From NCBI GenBank assembly GCA_003724185.1, contig RHGM01000003.1, forward strand, positions 558,001-622,000: a stretch of DNA of 64,000 nucleotides, read 5' to 3'. The translations under genes and the position numbers were made by a program. Shown piece after piece: positions 9,225 to 18,712 of this stretch (its first letter is position 1; every line of letters begins with the position of its first letter). A model generated the notes under the pieces. It worked only from the letters and a program-made list of their open reading frames with translations. It made no database searches and was not told the DNA's origin. This DNA comes from Porphyrobacter sp. IPPAS B-1204. Its GTDB lineage: Bacteria > Pseudomonadota > Alphaproteobacteria > Sphingomonadales > Sphingomonadaceae.

Positions 9225-9248
9225 TTCAAACGCTTGAATAAGTATGCG
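9225..9248 (+). promoter_or_regulatory. Operator-like palindrome plus shared 14-mer before zwf
   Basis: TTCAAACGCTTGAA (9225-9238) is an imperfect palindrome with a central CG, the shape of LacI-family operators. It begins three bases after the transporter stop and overlaps the 14-mer TGAATAAGTATGCG (9235-9248) that also precedes glk. Its position about 75 bases upstream of zwf fits control of zwf-edd-eda, perhaps by the LacI protein of 6630-7655. Confidence 0.35.
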
Positions 9249-9265
9249 CCGGACTGGCAGGTAGG

Positions 9266-9294
9266 GGCGTGCGCGCCTAGGTAGGGCGCACGCC
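9266..9294 (+). terminator. Hairpin between the sugar transporter and zwf
   Basis: GGCGTGCGC (9266-9274) pairs perfectly with GCGCACGCC (9286-9294) around an 11-base loop. It has no T-run and ends 18 bases before zwf, so it could act as a transcription terminator or as a leader structure near the zwf ribosome binding site. Confidence 0.4.
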
Positions 9295-9312
9295 ACAAAG
9301 GGGCCTTTGCGC

Positions 9313-10752
9313 ATGAGCTTCACCGCTGACCGCCTGCTGCTGTTCGGAGCCACCGGCGATCTTGCCCAACGCATGCTGCTGCCCAGCCTGTTCGCGCTTG
9401 ATGCCGACGGGCTTCTGGGGCCGGGCCTCAAGATCATCGGCACCGCCCGCAGCAGCATGACCGACAGCGAGTATCGCAACTTCGCGCGCGCCGCGCTGGA
9501 GAAGTATCTGCCCGCAGACCGGCGCGGGCGGATGGCGGGGTTTCTCAACCGCCTGTCCTACCAGACCCTCGATGCCACCACGCTTGAAGGCTATGACGCG
9601 CTGGCGGCCAAGGTCGGCACGCCCGAGAACGGCCTTGCGATCTTCCTGTCGACCGCGCCGAGCCTGTTCGGCCCCACGATCAAGGGGCTGCAATCGGCCG
9701 GGCTGACGGGCGAGAACGTGCGGATGTGCCTCGAAAAGCCACTCGGCACCGACCTCGAAAGCAGCCGCGAGATCAATGACGCGGTGGCAGGCGCCTTCCC
9801 CGAAAGCCGGATTTTCCGGATCGACCACTATCTCGGCAAGGAGACGGTGCAGAACCTTTTGGCGCTGCGCTTTGCCAACATCATGTTCGAACCGCTGTGG
9901 AACGCGGCTCACATTGACCATGTGCAGATCACCGTCGCCGAAACCGTGGGCCTTGAAGGGCGCGTCGCCTTCTACGACGATGCCGGCGCGATCCGCGACA
10001 TGGTGCAGAACCACATGCTGCAACTGCTCGCACTGGTTGCGATGGAGCCGCCTGCGCATTTCGATGCGACCGCCGTGCGCGACGAGAAGGTGAAGGTGCT
10101 GCGCGCCCTGCGCCCCGTTGCCCCCAGCGAGACTGTCACCGGCCAATACCGGGCAGGCGCGATCGGCGGACAGGCTGTGCCGGGCTATGACGAGGAACTG
10201 GGCAAGGACAGCGGCACCGAAACCTTTGTCGCGATCAAGGGCCATGTCGATAACTGGCGCTGGAAGGGCGTGCCGTTCTACCTGCGCACAGGCAAGCGGA
10301 TGCCCAAGCGCGTCACGGAAATCGTCATCCAGTTCCGCTGCGTGCCGCACTCGATCTTCGCCGGAAAGGGCGCGACGATGCAGCCCAACCGGCTGGTGAT
10401 CGGTATCCAGCCCGAAGAAAACATCACCCTGTCGCTGATGGCCAAGGTGCCCGGCCTCGACCGCGAGGGCATCCGGTTGCGCTCGGTACCGCTCAACATT
10501 GCCATGCCCGATGTGTTTTCGGGCGCGGTGCGGCGGATCGCCTATGAACGCCTGCTGCTTGATCTGGTTGAGGGCGATCAGACTTTGTTTGTGCGACGTG
10601 ACGAGGTGGAGGCGCAGTGGGAATGGGTCGATGCGATCCGCGCCGGGTGGGAAGCGGAAGGCCTCACCCCCAAAACCTATACCGCCGGCAGCTGGGGCCC
10701 CTCTGCGGCCATCGCGCTGGCGGAACGCGACGGAGTAACGTGGCATGAGTAA
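9313..10752 (+). CDS. zwf: Glucose-6-phosphate 1-dehydrogenase
   Basis: A 479-residue enzyme that oxidises glucose-6-phosphate to 6-phosphogluconolactone with NAD(P), the entry to the Entner-Doudoroff route. The N-terminus has the nucleotide-binding [15 protein letters not shown]. The active-site signature RIDHYLGKE, with catalytic His and substrate-binding Lys, is near residue 175, and EKPLG precedes it. ATG 9313 has AAAGGGG at 9297-9303 as ribosome binding site; an in-frame TTG six bases earlier is less likely. The 3' end overlaps the edd start by 8 bases, so zwf-edd-eda form one operon. No gene for 6-phosphogluconolactonase is seen between zwf and edd, where some relatives carry one. Confidence 0.96.
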   Translation: MSFTADRLLLFGATGDLAQRMLLPSLFALDADGLLGPGLKIIGTARSSMTDSEYRNFARAALEKYLPADRRGRMAGFLNRLSYQTLDATTLEGYDALAAKVGTPENGLAIFLSTAPSLFGPTIKGLQSAGLTGENVRMCLEKPLGTDLESSREINDAVAGAFPESRIFRIDHYLGKETVQNLLALRFANIMFEPLWNAAHIDHVQITVAETVGLEGRVAFYDDAGAIRDMVQNHMLQLLALVAMEPPAHFDATAVRDEKVKVLRALRPVAPSETVTGQYRAGAIGGQAVPGYDEELGKDSGTETFVAIKGHVDNWRWKGVPFYLRTGKRMPKRVTEIVIQFRCVPHSIFAGKGATMQPNRLVIGIQPEENITLSLMAKVPGLDREGIRLRSVPLNIAMPDVFSGAVRRIAYERLLLDLVEGDQTLFVRRDEVEAQWEWVDAIRAGWEAEGLTPKTYTAGSWGPSAAIALAERDGVTWHE

Positions 10753-12555
10753 CCTCAACGACACCCTGCACCGGGTGACACAGCGCGTGCTCGAGAACTC
10801 GCGGGCGAGCCGCAGCGCCTATCTCGACCTGATCCGCCGCGAAGGCGATAACATGGGCGAACGCAGCGCCGTGTCGTGTTCGAACCTCGCCCATGCCTAT
10901 GCCGGGATGGAGGATGACAAGCCCGCGATGGTGTCCGGGCGCAGCGCAAATATCGGCATCGTCACCGCTTACAATGACATGCTGTCGGCCCACGCGCCCT
11001 ATTACCGTTACCCCGAACGCCTGAAGATCTACGCCCGCGAAATCGGTGCCACCGCGCAGGTTGCAGGCGGGGTTCCGGCGATGTGCGACGGGGTGACGCA
11101 GGGCGAGACCGGCATGGAGCTGTCGCTGTTCAGCCGTGATGTGATCGCATTGTCCACCGCAGTCGCGCTCAGTCATGCGATGTTCGACGGCGCGCTGCTG
11201 CTCGGCATCTGTGACAAGATCGTGCCGGGGCTGCTGATGGGCGCGCTGCGCTTCGGCCACCTGCCGATGATCTTCGTCCCCGGCGGCCCGATGCCGACCG
11301 GCATCCCCAACAAGGAAAAGCAACGCGTCCGCCAGCTTTACGCCGAAGGGAAGGCGACCCGCGCCGAACTGCTGGCGAGCGAGATGGCGAGTTACCATTC
11401 GCAAGGCACCTGCACCTTCTTTGGCACGGCCAATTCCAACCAGATGATGATGGAGATGATGGGGCTGCACATCCCCAACAGCGCCTTCATCAATCCCGGC
11501 ACCAAGCTGCGCCAAGCCCTGGACCGTGCGGCAGTGCACCGGGTGGCCGAAATAGGCCGCAAGACTGACGATTATCGCCCGCTGGGCCTGTGCGTCGATG
11601 AAAAGGCGGTGATCAACGCCGCTGTCGGCCTGCTGGCGACCGGCGGATCGACCAATCACGCGATCCACCTGCCCGCTATGGCACGTGCCGCTGGTGTGAT
11701 CTTCGACTGGAACGATCTGTCCGAGCTTTCCGGCGCCGTTCCGCTGATCGCGCAGGTCTATCCGAACGGCTCGGGCGATGTGAACCACTTCCACAACGCG
11801 GGCGGCATGGGCTTTGTCATCGGCGAATTGCTGGAGGCTGGCCTTGCCCACGCCGACATCCTGACCGTCGGGCGCGGCGGCTTTGCCGATTATGCGCGCG
11901 AACCCGGCTTCGATGGCGAGGAACTGGTGTGGCGCGAAGTCGGGCCGAGCATGGACGACACGATGCTCCGCCCTGTCACCAATCCGTTCAAGCCCGATGG
12001 CGGGATGCGGCTGCTTGAAGGCAATCTTGGCCGCGCCTGTTTCAAGACCTCTGCGGTCGACGAAAGCCGCTGGACGGTAGAGGCCCCCTGCCGCGTGTTC
12101 GAAGATCAGCCCAGCGTCGCCGCCGCCTTCAAGGCGGGCGAGCTTGATCGCGATGTGGTCGTCGTCGTCCGCTTCCAGGGCCCGCGCGCCAACGGGATGC
12201 CCGAACTCCACAAGCTGACCCCGCCGCTGGGCGTGTTGCAGGATCGCGGGTTCAAGGTGGCGCTCGTCACCGATGGCCGGATGTCAGGCGCGAGCGGCAA
12301 GGTACCCGCCGCGATCCATTGCACCCCGGAGGCACTTGGCGGAGCCCGCTGGCCCGCCTGCGCGATGGCGATATGGTCAGAGTCTGCGCTGCTACCGGCG
12401 AGCTTTCGACCACCGCCGATCTGTCGTCACGCGAACCAGCTGCCGATCCGCACGCCGAAAGCGGCACGGGCCGCGAGCTGTTCGGCATGCTGCGCCGCTT
12501 TGCTGACGGGGCCGAACAGGGCGCCAGCGCGATGCTCGCCACCGGAGGAATGTAA
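10745..12555 (+). CDS. edd: Phosphogluconate dehydratase (Edd) with an apparent one-base frameshift near the C-terminus
   Basis: Dehydrates 6-phosphogluconate to KDPG. The IlvD/Edd family features are clear for the first 530 residues: [16 protein letters not shown], the Fe-S cysteine contexts [14 protein letters not shown] and [34 protein letters not shown], and [16 protein letters not shown]. After TPEALGG (about 12341) the frame becomes nonsense (ARWPACAM...) and stops only at 12562, inside eda. The +2 frame reads [20 protein letters not shown] and ends MLATGGM with TAA at 12553-12555, three bases before eda, exactly as expected for Edd. Adding one G at about 12343-12345 (GGAGCCC to GGAGGCCC) restores [13 protein letters not shown]. 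This is either a sequencing/assembly error or a real lesion that would scramble the last 75 residues. Confidence 0.93.
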
Positions 12556-12558
12556 CCC

Positions 12559-13167
12559 ATGAATATCGACGCCATCATGCGCACCGCACCGGTGATCCCG
12601 GTGATCGTGATCGACGATGTCGCGCACGCTGTCCCGCTGGCCGAGGCTTTGGTGGCGGGCGGTTTGCGTGTGCTCGAAGTGACTCTGCGCACCCCTGCCG
12701 CGCTGGATGCGATCCGGGCGATGAAGCAGGTGCCGGGCGCAATCGTCGGCGCGGGCACCGTCACCAATCCCGAGGAACTGGACGCGGCGCTGGAAGCGGG
12801 GAGCGAATTCATCGTCTCCCCCGGTCTCACCGACACGCTGGGCAAGGCGGCAGTGTCTGCGGGTGTCCCGTTCCTTCCCGGTATCGCCAATGCCGGCGAC
12901 ATCATGCGCGGGATGGATCTGGGGCTGGACCGCTTCAAGTTCTTCCCGGCGATGGCGGCGGGCGGGCTTCCGGCCTTGAAGGCGCTGGCCGCGCCGTTCG
13001 GCCAGTGCCGTTTCTGCCCCACCGGCGGGATAAGCCTTGAAAACGCGCCCGAATGGCTCGCCTTCGATCCGGTGCTGTGTGTCGGCGGCAGCTGGGTCTC
13101 GCCCAAGGGCGCACCGGACAAGCCAGTGATCGAGGCGCTGGCGCGCGAGGCTTTTGGCTTGCGCTAG
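12559..13167 (+). CDS. eda: KDPG aldolase (2-dehydro-3-deoxyphosphogluconate aldolase)
   Basis: A 202-residue class I aldolase that splits KDPG into pyruvate and glyceraldehyde-3-phosphate, the last step of the Entner-Doudoroff pathway. Visible motifs are the catalytic Glu in [18 protein letters not shown], and the Schiff-base Lys in DRFKFFPA, followed by PTGGIS (phosphate binding). The length is standard. The start ATG 12559 comes three bases after the stop of the restored edd frame and is preceded by GGAGG at about 12544-12548. The 3' end overlaps by four bases the convergent esterase gene. Confidence 0.96.
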   Translation: MNIDAIMRTAPVIPVIVIDDVAHAVPLAEALVAGGLRVLEVTLRTPAALDAIRAMKQVPGAIVGAGTVTNPEELDAALEAGSEFIVSPGLTDTLGKAAVSAGVPFLPGIANAGDIMRGMDLGLDRFKFFPAMAAGGLPALKALAAPFGQCRFCPTGGISLENAPEWLAFDPVLCVGGSWVSPKGAPDKPVIEALAREAFGLR

Positions 13168-14072
13168 TCCTTCGCGAGCAGCCAGCTGAAGATTTCGGGC
13201 AGGCGGGCGGCCCAGGCGTTCTCCTCGTGCTCGGCACCCGGGTAGACCCGGCTCTCCCAGTCGCGGCCCTTTTGCCAGCCTGCGGCGGCAAAGCGCGCGT
13301 CGATGACCTGCTGGTAGGGCGCGTAGTATGCGTCCAGCGTTGCGGTGCCGTGGTCGAGCCAAACGCGCCGCCCGTCTGGCTGGCCGAGGCGTGCAGCGAA
13401 CCATGCGTCCCACAGCGCCTTCAGCTCCGCGCTTTCGCCCTCGACGCTGCGCGGATCGACTGCGGGCCAGTGCGAGCTGACACAGCCAGCGCGCCCGAAC
13501 ACCTCAGGGCGTTCGAGGAAAGCATAGCAGCTCATCAGCCCGCCCATCGACGATCCGACGATGGCGGTGTCATCGCGCCCGGGCCGGGTACGGAAGCTGG
13601 AATCGACCCATGATTTCAAAGGCCCGGCGATCCATGCGAGATAGCGATCCGACACAATCTCGCCATTGGCGGTCTGATCCATCTGGGCGCGCAAGCCGCC
13701 GGTCGCCGCGTCATATGCGCTGCGGGGCAGGTATTGGCGATAGCGGTCCGCGCCCGGCGCCCAGATACCGATGATGATATGGGGCTCGATATTCCTGTTC
13801 GTGACGGCTTCCAGCATCGCCTCATCGGCGGCCCAGATCTTGTTGAAGTTCGATTTGGCGACGTCGAACAGGTTGTGCCCGTCATGCATGTAAAGCACCG
13901 GATAGCGGTGCTGATAGACATCATAGCCCGGGGGCAGCCAGATCGTCAGGCGCTGATCGGGCAGGCCTGCGACGGGAACGCGCTCGTATTCGATCAGGCG
14001 GCCCCCATCCTGTGCGGTCAGCGGTGCAGCAAGACCAAGCAGTGCCAAAAGTGCAGCAAGCAGGCGCAGCAT
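13164..14072 (-). CDS. Secreted esterase of the esterase-D (PF00756) alpha/beta-hydrolase family
   Basis: A 302-residue protein with a signal peptide (MLRLLAALLALLGLAAPLTAQ). ATG 14072 is chosen because GGAGGGGAGG lies just upstream; the earlier in-frame ATG at 14090 would put that site inside the gene. The nucleophile elbow GSSMGG follows DDTAIV, and YMHDGHNLFD and a late GAEHEENAW (catalytic His) complete an esterase-D pattern. Such periplasmic enzymes cleave acyl or feruloyl groups from carbohydrates or hydrolyse other esters; the substrate here is unknown. It is the last gene of a minus-strand group GH68-fructokinase-esterase (55-base gap), suggesting a link to sugar use. Confidence 0.8.
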   Translation of the reverse strand: MLRLLAALLALLGLAAPLTAQDGGRLIEYERVPVAGLPDQRLTIWLPPGYDVYQHRYPVLYMHDGHNLFDVAKSNFNKIWAADEAMLEAVTNRNIEPHIIIGIWAPGADRYRQYLPRSAYDAATGGLRAQMDQTANGEIVSDRYLAWIAGPLKSWVDSSFRTRPGRDDTAIVGSSMGGLMSCYAFLERPEVFGRAGCVSSHWPAVDPRSVEGESAELKALWDAWFAARLGQPDGRRVWLDHGTATLDAYYAPYQQVIDARFAAAGWQKGRDWESRVYPGAEHEENAWAARLPEIFSWLLAKD

Positions 14073-14127
14073 GGCGGCCCTCCCCTCCAATTCTCCGCCG
14101 CGACTATTGCGGCGACGGGGGCAATTC

Positions 14128-14988
14128 TCAAGCCTTTGCCGCAGCCTCGGCGAGCATCATCGCCCCGGTGATCCCGGCATCGCTGCCGAGGCGCGGGCGG
14201 ATGATGGCGTGGCGCGCGCCGCCGGGGAGGTAGCCTGCGTCCAGTTCACGGGCACGGTGGGCGACCCGCTCTATCAGCCCCGGCGTGTTCGCCACCCCGC
14301 CGCCAATCACCACTTCCTTCACCGCTACGCTGGCGAACAGCGTGTGGCAGGCCTGTGCGATATAGTCGGCGATGATGGCGTGGCCGGGGTGATCGGCGGG
14401 AAGCTGCGAGAGCGAGACACCCCACCGCGCAATGATCGCCGGGCCACTGGCAAGGCCTTCGAGGCAATCGCCATGCGCAGGGCATATTCCTGCAAAATCA
14501 ATATCATCGCGGTGGCGCCGCGGATAGATATGCCCCATTTCCGGGTGGGCGATGCCGTGGACGGGCTTGCCGCCGATCACCAATCCGCCCCCGATCCCGG
14601 TGCCGATGGTGAGATAGGCGAGGCCCCCCTCACCCCCGCCCGCTGCTGCAAGTTCAGCCAGCGCGGCGGCGTTGACATCGGTATCGAACCCGGTCGGCAC
14701 GCCCAGCGCCTGCCCCAGATAGCCCGCGATATCGCAGTCCGCCCAGCCGGGCTTGGGCGTATTGGTGATGAAGCCAAAGCGGGGCGAGCGGGGGTCTAGA
14801 TCGACCGGGCCGAAGCTACCGATACCCAAGGCGGCGCAACCGCCCTGCCCCGCCAGCCATTCCGCGGCCTCGGCCAAGGTGGTCGCCGGATCGCGTGTGG
14901 GGATGGTGTGCCGCGCGATGATGCGGTCTGGCGAGGGGCCGACTGCGAGCACGAACTTGGTGCCGCCCGCCTCGATCGCGCCCAGCAT
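14128..14988 (-). CDS. ROK-family fructokinase
   Basis: A 286-residue sugar kinase. The N-terminal phosphate loop is GAIEAGGTKFVLAV. Catalytic Asp lies in FDTDVNAAALAE, TIGTGIGGGLV follows, and the zinc signature of ROK kinases appears as HPEMGHI...CPAHGDCLEGLASGPA. This arrangement (His, then CPxHGxCxEGLASGPA) is typical of bacterial fructokinases of the ScrK/YdhR type. It would phosphorylate fructose released by the adjacent GH68 enzyme. Its ATG overlaps the GH68 stop by one base (TGATG), giving translational coupling. Confidence 0.9.
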   Translation of the reverse strand: MLGAIEAGGTKFVLAVGPSPDRIIARHTIPTRDPATTLAEAAEWLAGQGGCAALGIGSFGPVDLDPRSPRFGFITNTPKPGWADCDIAGYLGQALGVPTGFDTDVNAAALAELAAAGGGEGGLAYLTIGTGIGGGLVIGGKPVHGIAHPEMGHIYPRRHRDDIDFAGICPAHGDCLEGLASGPAIIARWGVSLSQLPADHPGHAIIADYIAQACHTLFASVAVKEVVIGGGVANTPGLIERVAHRARELDAGYLPGGARHAIIRPRLGSDAGITGAMMLAEAAAKA

Positions 14989-16067
14989 CAGGCGACCTGC
15001 TCCGCCACGTGAACGCTCGCCCGGTCGCCGTCCAGCGCCAGCCGGAGCAGCGGCGCGGGCACCCCGCCAAAGCTCCCGTCAGGCATGACATCGACGAAGC
15101 TGCACACGGTCAGCGAGGCATCGACGTACCAGCTATAGGTCTGCTGCGGGCGGTCTGCGGGGTTGGCGAGCACCAGCCCGGTCCCGTTCAAGGGCCGCCA
15201 CGGCCCGGCCATGCTGTCAGCCACCATCCCGTACAATCCCCCCGGCGCATGGCGCAGATCGGGCGCGAAGGTGACCGTCTGCGTCGACCAGAAGGCGTAG
15301 TAATGTTTCCCGTGAAACACCAGATGCGCCCGCTCTAGCTCGTTGTTGACGCCCTCTGCATGGAGGCAAGGGGGGGTCAAGACCCACCCTGGGGCGGTCA
15401 AGCGGGCGATGCCGAAGGCCCCGTTGAACGCGCTGCCCGATCCCGCCAGCGAGGCGGTGAAGGCCAGATATTCAGCGCCATCATTGGGATCGCGGAAATA
15501 GGCCGGATCGCGAAACGCCTTGATCTTTCCCGCTTCGCCTTCATGCGCGTCGGCGGCCATGTAGTGGGGGCCATAGCCGGTCACCAGCGGGGCAGGAAAC
15601 GACCATTGCCCCGGCCAGCCGTCCGCTCCCAGCGCGGCGCTGGCCGACCACAATTCCTGCTGGTAGCCGCCAGCGCGGGCCGAGGTTCCTGCGGCGGTAA
15701 AGAACAGCGTCATCACGCCATCATCCAGCAGGGCCGAGCCTGCCCATTCGCGTTCGTAAGGCACGTCAAGGGCAGGCAAGACCGGCCCACAATCATGCCA
15801 TGCGTCATCTCGCCGTTCGATCCAGTGGATCTTGGCCTCGAAATGCCGGAGGCCCGGATCGCCCCGGTCGGGTGCGGTCAGGGCCATCCACATCTCGCGC
15901 CCTGCCAGCGCCACGCGGTGCCCGCCCGCATCCTGCAACGGCCACATATCCCAGTAATATCGCCCCGCATCCAGCCTTGAACGGTCAGGCCGATCGACAG
16001 CCGGGATCTGCGACCCGGCTGCCTGCTCGATCCGGCGCACGTGTTCGGCTGTCCAGGCGCTGGTCAT
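14988..16067 (-). CDS. GH68-family fructosidase, cytoplasmic (sucrose hydrolase / levansucrase-like)
   Basis: A 359-residue protein without a signal peptide. GH68 motifs are present in order: YYWDMWPLQ with the nucleophile Asp40, EWAGSA at 107-111, AFRDPAYF with the transition-state stabiliser Asp187, NNELERAHL with acid/base Glu245, and AFWSTQTVTF. GH68 enzymes act on sucrose (hydrolysis or transfructosylation). Secreted levansucrases are about 430-470 residues, so this shorter, leaderless form most likely hydrolyses sucrose or a related fructoside inside the cell. The coupled fructokinase downstream, and a TonB receptor, GPH transporter and LacI gene next door, support a sucrose-utilisation locus. 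The start is ATG 16067; the neighbouring receptor gene ends about 95 bases upstream behind a hairpin. Confidence 0.88.
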   Translation of the reverse strand: MTSAWTAEHVRRIEQAAGSQIPAVDRPDRSRLDAGRYYWDMWPLQDAGGHRVALAGREMWMALTAPDRGDPGLRHFEAKIHWIERRDDAWHDCGPVLPALDVPYEREWAGSALLDDGVMTLFFTAAGTSARAGGYQQELWSASAALGADGWPGQWSFPAPLVTGYGPHYMAADAHEGEAGKIKAFRDPAYFRDPNDGAEYLAFTASLAGSGSAFNGAFGIARLTAPGWVLTPPCLHAEGVNNELERAHLVFHGKHYYAFWSTQTVTFAPDLRHAPGGLYGMVADSMAGPWRPLNGTGLVLANPADRPQQTYSWYVDASLTVCSFVDVMPDGSFGGVPAPLLRLALDGDRASVHVAEQVA

Positions 16068-16102
16068 GGCGGTAATCTATCCCACTTGTAGCTACAGAAA
16101 AT

Positions 16103-16143
16103 GGGCTGGCCGCCAAAGGGGGGGAGAGTGCGGCGGCCAGCCC
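16103..16143 (-). terminator. Hairpin terminator after the TonB receptor gene, with a C7 loop
   Basis: A perfect 12-bp stem (16103-16114 with 16132-16143) surrounds a 17-base loop that contains seven C in a row on the transcribed minus strand. It starts about 18 bases after the receptor stop and is followed on that strand by ATTTTCTG, a weak T-run. A very similar hairpin with a C7 loop follows the autotransporter at 38779-38823. Confidence 0.7.
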
Positions 16144-16160
16144 TGAAGCTTCGTTCGGCT

Positions 16161-18629
16161 CTAGAAGTCGAACCGCACCGAAGCGAGTACCGTGCGCCCG
16201 GCAATCGAGCGCGCACGCACGAGGCCATTGGCGGGGATCGAACCTTCTTCCGCCTCGGTGAAGCCCGTGGCGTTGAACAGGTTCTGGGCGTTCAGCCCGA
16301 CCTCGATCCGGTCAATCGGACGGAAGGCAACGAAGGCGTTGACCTGCGCAAAGGCGGGCAGCACCAGATCGTTGTTGTCCTGGGTGAAGCTTTCCGTGGT
16401 TCCGACAATGTTCGCGCCGAGCGTGAAGATGTCGGTGTCGTATTGCGCGGTCGCCTGATAGACCAGATCGGCCTGACGGCGCGGCGTGTTGCCGATGGTC
16501 GCCGTGTTCAGCGCGTCCTTGATCTCCGCATCGGTCCAGGTCGCACCCGCCGAAAGCGTGAACGGCCCGGTGCGATAGGCACCTTCCAGTTCGATCCCGA
16601 AGGCCTCGAAGGTGGTGTCGAACAGCACCAGCGGCGCAATGTCGACATTGGTTTCAGCGGTCTTGGCAAAGAAGCCGGTGGCAAACAGCGACAGGCCATT
16701 GGCCTGATACTTCAGACCCGCTTCAAGCTGATCGACCGTGGCGATCACGCCCTGATCGCCGCCCGGAAGGCCCCCATCGACCGCGCTGATCGCGGGCGAG
16801 AACAGGCTGCGGTCTGCCGTGTGGCGGCCACCCTGACTGTAGCGCGCAAACACGCCCAGATCATCAGTCACGAGGTAGTTCGCACCCAGCGAGAAGCTGA
16901 AGTAATCGAACTCGTAATTGACGGGCCGCGCATTGCCGAGCGGCAGGATCGCGGTCTGTGCTTCGGCCGGGCTGATGGTGCCGTTGCGGTTGAAATCGAA
17001 GCTGCCGATGCCGGTGCCGAAGCCGCTGTCCGCGCCAGTGATCGTCCCGCTGGCATCGCCGTAATCGTAACGGATCGAGGCATCGATGGTCAGACGGTCC
17101 AGCTCAACCGAAAGCGAGGCAAACGGCGCATAGGTGCTGTAATCGACATCATAGTTCCGGCGGCAGCAATTGCCGAAGAAGCTGGCGCTGTAACCCACCG
17201 TGCCGTTCTGCGTGACCAGATTGCCCGCAGAATTGCGGATGTCGACCAGCACGGCCTGCCCGTCGCCCTGGATGGTCTGGACGTGGCTCGTCCACAGCCA
17301 ATCGGTGTTGATCGACTGGCGCGACATGTAAAAGCCGGTGGTGAAGTTCGCCGTGCCGCCGCCGATGTCGAACGCCTTGTTCACGCGGAAATCATTGGTG
17401 ACATTGTCGAGGCTGTTCAGCCGGACGTTGAACACCACGATGTTGGCGAGCAAACCGTTGCCGCCGATATTGGCCGGATTGGCGGTCTGCCCCGCATTCG
17501 GGCCGCTGGCAAAAACGATGCTGGAGCCCGCGCCGCCGATGCCGTTGGCGATGTTCTGCGCCGTGTCGGCACCCGCCGGGAAGGGCGACTGGAAGCTGCC
17601 CGAGTTGTCGGCAAAGCGGAACCGGTTGGTCAGCGTCCATCCGCCGCCCACGTCGATCTCGCTCTCGATCCCGAAGGCCATGCTTTGCACCGAAAGCCCG
17701 TCACGGAAATCGTAGCTTGCCGGATTGTTGTTGCCGTCAAGCGACTGGGCGGGCGTCAGGAACGGGCTGTAGAGCGAATCCGTGCGCGGGTCGAAACCGG
17801 CAATCGCCTGATAGTCAGGGTCGCTACCCGTGCCGCCGACGCGCACCGGCTGCGGCAGGATCGTGGGGGTGCGATCGTCAAGATACTTGGCGTGGAAGCG
17901 GACATAGCCGCCATCGAATTCCTTGGTGAGGTTGGCCTTGATCTGACCGCCATCATAGCCGTTGTAGCCGATGTCACGCGGGCCCTCGCCGGTGCGGTAG
18001 AAGCCGCCGACATGGAAGTAGAGGTCTTCGGCCAGCGGCGCGCCGTAATCGAAATCGAGCCGGTAGCTTTCGAAGTCGAGCCCGACGCTGCCCTGGATCG
18101 CGCCGCCTTCCTGCTCGCCGGTCTTGGAGATGAAGTTGATCACCGCGCCCGGTGCGTTCGAGGCGAAGGTGGAAGCCGAACCGCCGCGCACGGCTTCGAC
18201 GCGGGCCACCGAACGGTCAACGCGCAGGAAGTTGTCGGCATTGCCGAAGATGATGTCGCCGAATTCGAGGATCGGCAGGCCATCTTCCTGAAGCTGGATA
18301 TAGCGCGCACCGCCGGTCGACACCGGAATCCCGCGCACCGCGATGTTGGCGTTGCCTTCGCCGCCCGATGCTTCCGAACGGATGCCGGGGATCTGGCGGA
18401 TGAGGTCTGCCGAAGACGGCACATTGAGATTAGCAATGGTGTCAGCGCCGATGGTGCTGACCGAGACCGAGCTTTCGATCCGGTTCTGCCCACGGGCGAC
18501 AGCGGTGACGATGATTTCTTCGCCAAGGGTCTCGGCACTGTCGGCATCAGCCGAATCCTGCGCCATTGCCGGGCTGATCATCAGGCACGACAGGGCGGCA
18601 CTTGCGCAAAGCGCATAACGCAGTTTCAT
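16161..18629 (-). CDS. TonB-dependent receptor of the sucrose-type locus
   Basis: An 822-residue outer-membrane transporter. ATG 18629 starts a signal peptide (MKLRYALCASAALSCLMISPAMA) after AGGAG; the frame is open upstream across the promoter region but has no signal there. A TonB box (EEIIVTAVARG), a plug domain (LIRQIPGIRSEA, VARVEAVRGGSASTF, GAVINFISK) and a long beta-barrel ending ASVRFDF with a C-terminal Phe are visible. It likely imports an oligosaccharide, probably sucrose or a fructoside, across the outer membrane, as SuxA does in Xanthomonas. Two LacI-type operators lie 60-100 bases upstream of the start, so it should be the main target of the LacI protein at 20137-21162. Confidence 0.9.
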   Translation of the reverse strand: MKLRYALCASAALSCLMISPAMAQDSADADSAETLGEEIIVTAVARGQNRIESSVSVSTIGADTIANLNVPSSADLIRQIPGIRSEASGGEGNANIAVRGIPVSTGGARYIQLQEDGLPILEFGDIIFGNADNFLRVDRSVARVEAVRGGSASTFASNAPGAVINFISKTGEQEGGAIQGSVGLDFESYRLDFDYGAPLAEDLYFHVGGFYRTGEGPRDIGYNGYDGGQIKANLTKEFDGGYVRFHAKYLDDRTPTILPQPVRVGGTGSDPDYQAIAGFDPRTDSLYSPFLTPAQSLDGNNNPASYDFRDGLSVQSMAFGIESEIDVGGGWTLTNRFRFADNSGSFQSPFPAGADTAQNIANGIGGAGSSIVFASGPNAGQTANPANIGGNGLLANIVVFNVRLNSLDNVTNDFRVNKAFDIGGGTANFTTGFYMSRQSINTDWLWTSHVQTIQGDGQAVLVDIRNSAGNLVTQNGTVGYSASFFGNCCRRNYDVDYSTYAPFASLSVELDRLTIDASIRYDYGDASGTITGADSGFGTGIGSFDFNRNGTISPAEAQTAILPLGNARPVNYEFDYFSFSLGANYLVTDDLGVFARYSQGGRHTADRSLFSPAISAVDGGLPGGDQGVIATVDQLEAGLKYQANGLSLFATGFFAKTAETNVDIAPLVLFDTTFEAFGIELEGAYRTGPFTLSAGATWTDAEIKDALNTATIGNTPRRQADLVYQATAQYDTDIFTLGANIVGTTESFTQDNNDLVLPAFAQVNAFVAFRPIDRIEVGLNAQNLFNATGFTEAEEGSIPANGLVRARSIAGRTVLASVRFDF

Positions 18630-18688
18630 GGTTGTTCTCCTCTCGGGTGCGCGCTTCTGTGGCGACGACGATGTGATGCCTAGCTTTC

Positions 18689-18704
18689 TTGCAAACGTTT
18701 GCAA
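18689..18704 (+). promoter_or_regulatory. Perfect LacI-family operator 1
   Basis: TTGCAAACGTTTGCAA is a perfect 16-bp palindrome with a central CG, the classical LacI/GalR operator form. It lies between the divergent TonB receptor (start 18629) and GPH transporter (start 18806), whose operon ends with a LacI gene. It probably controls both directions. Confidence 0.8.
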
Positions 18705-18712
18705 CAGAAATC

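Noticed and set aside
16101..18683. 860-codon plus-strand open frame opposite the TonB receptor
   Set aside because: Antisense shadow; the minus-strand frame has signal peptide, TonB box and plug motifs.
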